Below, in pieces: positions 22,222 through 25,230 of a stretch of DNA of 25,230 bases. The stretch spans positions 1 to 25,230 of the forward strand of contig JBELLF010000010.1 of the NCBI GenBank assembly GCA_042088875.1, in the 5' to 3' direction. The notes under the pieces were generated by a model that was given only the letters and a program-made list of their open reading frames with translations, was not told the DNA's origin and made no database searches. The DNA is from Marisimplicoccus framensis_A. Lineage in GTDB: Bacteria; Bacteroidota; Bacteroidia; Flavobacteriales; Flavobacteriaceae. A program made the translations under genes and the position numbers. Every line of letters begins with the position of its first letter. Positions within the stretch are counted from its first letter, which is position 1.

Positions 22222-22647
22222 ATGAAAAAATTTATTTTATCAATTTTATTGTCAGCAAGTTTTTTAGCTCATTCACAAGACATTAATTTCGGCGATGGGG
22301 AATTTATTGTAGAGACTAATATTGATGCAGTTTCAACTCAGGATGGAGAAAATTTTAAAATTTCTTCTTCAGGTGATGCAGGTGACTATGGTAGGGTCTA
22401 CTTATCATATACATTTACGAGTATATTGAATACCCCAGATCAGGGAGAATTTACTGGTTTTGCATGGGCTCAACAAGGAGAGGCTATTCAGCAAGCTACA
22501 CTTCAAGGAGTCTGGAAAAAAAAGGGAAATGTATTTATTCTTTATTCACTTGATTCTTTAACTGATGGAAACTTAATGATGGTAAGTGGAGTTTTAGATA
22601 TGGTAAACCAAACTTTAAACTTTAAGGTTTCACCTATTCAATTATAA
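22222..22647 (+). CDS. Secreted beta-rich protein of unknown function
   Basis: A 141-residue exported protein (signal MKKFILSILLSASFLAHSQ). The mature chain is rich in alternating strands (GEFIVETNIDAVSTQDGENF, YGRVYLSYTFTSI, GEFTGFAWAQQGEAIQQATL, VFILYSLDSL, LMMVSGVLDM), as in a small beta-barrel of the DUF3224/allene-oxide-cyclase-like type. This likeness is a pattern impression only. No cysteine in the mature part. It is followed by a long-loop inverted repeat before the next gene. Confidence 0.7.
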   Translation: MKKFILSILLSASFLAHSQDINFGDGEFIVETNIDAVSTQDGENFKISSSGDAGDYGRVYLSYTFTSILNTPDQGEFTGFAWAQQGEAIQQATLQGVWKKKGNVFILYSLDSLTDGNLMMVSGVLDMVNQTLNFKVSPIQL

Positions 22648-22655
22648 GTTAAATT

Positions 22656-22707
22656 GAACCTCTGGTGAAGCAAAAAACTATTTATAGTAAACAGTAATCA
22701 GAGGTTT
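22656..22707 (+). repeat. Long-loop inverted repeat between two genes
   Basis: AACCTCTG (22657-22664) pairs with CAGAGGTT (22699-22706) across a 34-base loop. It fills the 74-base gap between the secreted gene and the DUF2237 gene and ends in TTTCTT. It may be a weak terminator or attenuator. Confidence 0.4.
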
Positions 22708-22721
22708 CTTATATTATAATC

Positions 22722-23087
22722 ATGGAAAAAAATGTATTTGGTCAAGAATTACAAATATGTTGTACAAGTCCTATGACTGGTTACTTTAGAGATGGTAATT
22801 GTCGAACTATTTCAGAAGATGCTGGAACGCATACTGTTTGTGCAATAATGACAGATGAGTTTTTAAATTTTTCCTTATCTAAGGGTAATAATCTTATATC
22901 TGCTATACCTATATATAATTTTCCAGGTTTAAAAGCTGGAGATAAATGGTGTCTTTGCGTTTCTAGATGGATTGAAGCTGAAAATGCTGGAAAAGCTCCT
23001 AAAGTTATTCTTGAAGCAACACATGAGAAAACATTAGATTATACATCAATAGAAACTCTTATAAAATATGCTTTTGTAATTAATTAA
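22722..23087 (+). CDS. DUF2237 family protein
   Basis: A 121-residue cytoplasmic protein matching DUF2237 along its whole length: NVFGQELQICCTSPMTGYFR, then HTVCAIMTDEFLNFSLSKGN, FPGLKAGDKWCLCVSRW and KVILEATHEKTLDY. Cysteines at the positions conserved in the family (ICC, NCR, TVC, WCLC) are present and may bind a metal or a cofactor. Function of the family is unknown. It leads a tight + strand run with the peroxiredoxin-like gene 12 bases downstream. Confidence 0.92.
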   Translation: MEKNVFGQELQICCTSPMTGYFRDGNCRTISEDAGTHTVCAIMTDEFLNFSLSKGNNLISAIPIYNFPGLKAGDKWCLCVSRWIEAENAGKAPKVILEATHEKTLDYTSIETLIKYAFVIN

Positions 23088-23099
23088 TAAATTAGAGAA

Positions 23100-23696
23100 A
23101 TGAAAAAACTATTATTAATATCCTTACTATTTATAGGGTGTTCTAATGTATCATCTATTCCACTTGTAGCTGAGGATATTTCACCAATCTTAATTGGTGA
23201 AACATTACCTAATGCTAGCCTTGAGAATTTAGAAGGAAAGTATGTTCAACTAAAAGCTCTTTTAGAAGAAAAGCCAACCGTATTGGTTTTTTACCGAGGA
23301 GGATGGTGTCCGTACTGTAATGTTCAACTATCTGGCTTGGTTGAGATTGAAAAAGATATAATAGAGCTTGGTTATCAAATTTTAGCCATAAGTCCAGATG
23401 ACTATAAAAATTTAGAATCTACTATAGAAATGAATAATACTAAGTATGTATTACTGTCCGACCCTAATGGTGAATTCATTCAAGAAATAGGTATTGCATT
23501 TAAAACTTCTTCTTCTTTGAAAGAATATATAACTGGCAAAGGCCAAAAAGGTGAAACTTCCTCTGTAATGCCTGTTCCAAATTTAATGATCGTTGATAAA
23601 AAAGGAGTGATTAAGTTTGAGTATATAAATCCAAACTATAAAGAACGAATTAGCGCTGAGATGCTTTTATCAGTTTTAAAAACAATTAAAAGCTAA
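23100..23696 (+). CDS. AhpC/TSA-type peroxiredoxin-like lipoprotein
   Basis: A 198-residue lipoprotein (signal MKKLLLISLLFIGC, Cys14) with a thioredoxin-fold domain of the AhpC/TSA family. The active site is VFYRGGWCPYCNVQL with Cys70 and Cys73 (CPYC), followed by QILAISPDD and VPNLMIVDKKGVIKFEY. Such enzymes reduce peroxides or exchange disulfides; with an N-terminal lipid anchor it should work in the periplasm. It lies 12 bases after DUF2237 and 14 before a small membrane protein. The CxxC active site resembles that of redox-active thioredoxin-like peroxiredoxins; the electron donor is unknown. Confidence 0.88.
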   Translation: MKKLLLISLLFIGCSNVSSIPLVAEDISPILIGETLPNASLENLEGKYVQLKALLEEKPTVLVFYRGGWCPYCNVQLSGLVEIEKDIIELGYQILAISPDDYKNLESTIEMNNTKYVLLSDPNGEFIQEIGIAFKTSSSLKEYITGKGQKGETSSVMPVPNLMIVDKKGVIKFEYINPNYKERISAEMLLSVLKTIKS

Positions 23697-23710
23697 AATT
23701 AAATTTTAGT

Positions 23711-23947
23711 ATGAACATCATTAAAAAATTTATTGATCAAAAAATTTATGTTTTTATTCCCTTATGGGTATTTGGTTTTTTTGTTTTGTTGTCTTTTGAT
23801 TTTTTTGTAGAGGGTTTTGTGTTTGAATGGTTAGATTGGAATAATACCAGAAAAAATGATTGGTTTTTTGTTCTTTGGTGGGGTATAAATTTTCTTTGGT
23901 TTTCATTTGGAATAGTTAATGTATACTTTAAGCTAAAAAAGAAATAA
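23711..23947 (+). CDS. Small aromatic-rich membrane protein
   Basis: A 78-residue protein with two hydrophobic helices (YVFIPLWVFGFFVLLSFDFF; WFFVLWWGINFLWFSFGIVN) and a short acidic linker (EWLDWNNTRKNDW), ending in a basic tail (KLKKK). Rich in Trp and Phe. It lies between the peroxiredoxin-like and SDR genes on the same strand with short gaps, so it belongs to the same run. No family recognised. Confidence 0.6.
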   Translation: MNIIKKFIDQKIYVFIPLWVFGFFVLLSFDFFVEGFVFEWLDWNNTRKNDWFFVLWWGINFLWFSFGIVNVYFKLKKK

Positions 23948-23973
23948 CTTAAATTTGTGAAAATATCTCTTTT

Positions 23974-25032
23974 ATGGATTCGATAGATTTATCTAAACCA
24001 GTTTTAGTAACAGGTGCAAACGGTTATGTTGCAAGCTGGTTAGTTAAAAAGTTATTAGATAAAGGTTTTAAAGTTCACGCAGCAGTAAGAAACCCAGATG
24101 ATAAAGATAAAATAGCTCATTTAGAGGAAGCATCTAATGATTCAAAGGGTTCTATTAAATTCTTTGCAACTAATTTACTCTTGCCTGACTCTTATAAAAA
24201 GGCCATGGAAGGCTGTAGTTTAGTATATCATACTGCTTCACCATTTACTATTGACGTCAAAGACCCACAGAAAGAGCTTATTGATCCTGCTGTGACTGGA
24301 ACATCGAATGTTTTAAATACTGCAAAGGAAATAAGTTCAGTAAAACGTGTTGTAGTTACAAGCAGTTGTGCAGCTATTTATACTGACGCTATTGATACGA
24401 TTAACGCACCTGAAGGTAAGTTGACTGAAGAGGTGTGGAACACTACTGCATCTGTCGATTATCAGCCATATTCATTGTCTAAAACTTTAGCTGAAAAAAA
24501 GGCATGGGAGATTGCTGATTCTCAATCAAAGTGGGATTTAATAGTAATCAATCCTTGCTTAGTACTTGGGCCTGCATTAAATCCAAAAAACACTACTTCA
24601 GAAAGCATCAACATCCTAAAAATGTTGGGAGATGGACAAATGAAAATGGGAGCACCAAGACTAGGGGCTGGAGTAGTTGATGTTCGAGATGTTGCCATGG
24701 CACACTATAAAGCTGGTGTAACTAAAAATGCCAGTGGAAGATATATAACAGCTGCTTATGAAACGAATTTCCTAGAAATGGGTATGGAGTTATTACCAAA
24801 ATATGGAGAAAAGTATCCATTACCTAAAAAGCCTATTCCTAAATGGTTAATTTTGATTCTCGGTCCACTAACGAACAAGTCATTCACTCGTAGGTTTATT
24901 AGAAATAATGTAAATATTCCGTGGAAGGTTGATAATTCCAAAATTAAGAAAGAGCTTGGAATTAAATTTCGTCCGTTTCGTGAAACAATGGAAGATGCAT
25001 TTCAATCCATTATTGATGCAGAATTAATTTAA
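23974..25032 (+). CDS. Dihydroflavonol-reductase-like extended SDR
   Basis: A 352-residue NAD(P)-dependent oxidoreductase of the extended SDR class, closest in pattern to dihydroflavonol-4-reductase/anthocyanidin-reductase-like enzymes. The nucleotide-binding motif is VLVTGANGYVAS (about residues 10-21). The catalytic residues are in VVVTSSCAAIY (Ser130/131) and YSLSKTLAEKKAW (Tyr166, Lys170), with INPCLVLGPAL and VDVRDVAMAHY after it. Bacterial members reduce aldehydes, ketones or methylglyoxal-type substrates. It is the last gene of the DUF2237-peroxiredoxin run, suggesting detoxification of reactive carbonyls, which is inference. No signal peptide: cytoplasmic. Confidence 0.92.
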   Translation: MDSIDLSKPVLVTGANGYVASWLVKKLLDKGFKVHAAVRNPDDKDKIAHLEEASNDSKGSIKFFATNLLLPDSYKKAMEGCSLVYHTASPFTIDVKDPQKELIDPAVTGTSNVLNTAKEISSVKRVVVTSSCAAIYTDAIDTINAPEGKLTEEVWNTTASVDYQPYSLSKTLAEKKAWEIADSQSKWDLIVINPCLVLGPALNPKNTTSESINILKMLGDGQMKMGAPRLGAGVVDVRDVAMAHYKAGVTKNASGRYITAAYETNFLEMGMELLPKYGEKYPLPKKPIPKWLILILGPLTNKSFTRRFIRNNVNIPWKVDNSKIKKELGIKFRPFRETMEDAFQSIIDAELI

Positions 25033-25126
25033 TTCACTTACCAATACAATATATCTTTTTGAGATTATAGTGTTTATTTTCGAATAATTATAAATAGAGT
25101 AGGAGGTTTTTTTAGTATTTCTACAT

Positions 25127-25160
25127 AAAAAAATCCCTCTTAAATTAAGAGGGATTTGAT
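25127..25160. terminator. Bidirectional terminator
   Basis: Stem AAATCCCTCTT/AAGAGGGATTT with a short A/T loop, preceded by seven As and followed by TTTGATTTG. It separates the SDR gene (+) from the partial - strand gene at the window edge. Confidence 0.8.
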
Positions 25161-25175
25161 TTGTAATTAATTTTT

Positions 25176-25230
25176 TTATTTGGTTATATACCCTTCTTCT
25201 AATGAACTTCTAACTGCATATACTGCATCA
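25176..25230 (-). CDS. Partial gene: last 17 codons at window edge
   Basis: The - strand frame entering at the window edge reads DAVYAVRSSLEEGYITK and stops at TAA (25176-25178). It is a helical C-terminus with normal amino acid usage, 20 bases from a terminator. Too little remains to name the gene. Confidence 0.6.
   Translation of the reverse strand, partial: DAVYAVRSSLEEGYITK

Noticed and set aside
1..25230. CRISPR array, insertion sequence, prophage or integron features
   Set aside because: No regularly spaced repeats, transposase, integrase or long terminal inverted repeats were found on either strand.
1..25230. tRNA or rRNA genes
   Set aside because: No cloverleaf with the conserved T-loop (GTTCRA) in the right frame and no rRNA-like GC-rich block in the window.
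25176..25230. Identification of the edge fragment as a GroEL piece (DA..A.R...EEG resemblance)
   Set aside because: In GroEL that motif lies in mid-protein and is followed by GGG; here a stop codon follows after three residues, so the likeness is superficial.

Overview
The window is AT-rich (roughly 30% GC by eye) and reads as a marine flavobacterium or other member of the Bacteroidota. The grounds are an abundance of short secreted proteins and lipoproteins, genes with no clear Shine-Dalgarno but A/T-rich leaders, several TAnnTTTG-like -7 boxes, and families common in that group (MarC, DoxX-like, FAS1, DUF2461, DUF502, DUF2237, DsrE-like, penicillin acylase lipoproteins). No rRNA, tRNA, CRISPR array, transposase or prophage gene was seen. 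It is a chromosomal segment with short intergenic gaps.

Left part (1-8.3 kb). A FAS1 protein (-) is followed by a small + operon (MarC, DoxX-like, a 46-codon membrane ORF). This converges on a - operon of a ChbG/YdjC-like secreted deacetylase, a DUF2892 membrane protein and diaminopimelate epimerase (dapF). A lipoprotein isoaspartyl peptidase/asparaginase (+) converges on a lipoprotein penicillin acylase (-), which lies downstream of a histone-deacetylase-family enzyme. Four consecutive large genes therefore encode predicted C-N (amide) hydrolases.

Middle (8.3-17.4 kb). Two tandem secreted paralogues of unknown function each look like two ferredoxin-like halves. They are followed by an unrecognised secreted protein flanked by tiny membrane ORFs joined by ATGA overlaps. 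This part is rich in decay: two C-terminal gene fragments meet head to head at about 11,230; a stub of a lipoprotein gene remains at about 12,250; an MFS transporter gene has ATA where ATG is expected; and a zinc-ribbon gene is frameshifted at about 17,310. Intact genes here are two NTF2/SnoaL-like lipoproteins, an isochorismatase-like hydrolase, a membrane-anchored rhodanese, a PHB-depolymerase/feruloyl-esterase-like lipoprotein and several small hypothetical proteins.

Right part (17.4-25.2 kb). A run of very small + ORFs is followed by DUF2461, a hemolysin-III/PAQR membrane protein and a DUF502 membrane protein. Next come a DsrE-like secreted protein and a cupin lipoprotein (both -), a secreted unknown, then a tight + group of DUF2237, a peroxiredoxin-like lipoprotein, a small membrane protein and a dihydroflavonol-reductase-like SDR. 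The window ends in the last codons of a - strand gene.

No single well-defined new system is proven. The best leads are the coupled microprotein module (9.87-11.03 kb), the duplicated secreted protein pair (8.3-9.8 kb), the missing start codon of the MFS gene, and the deletion-like junction at 11.23 kb.
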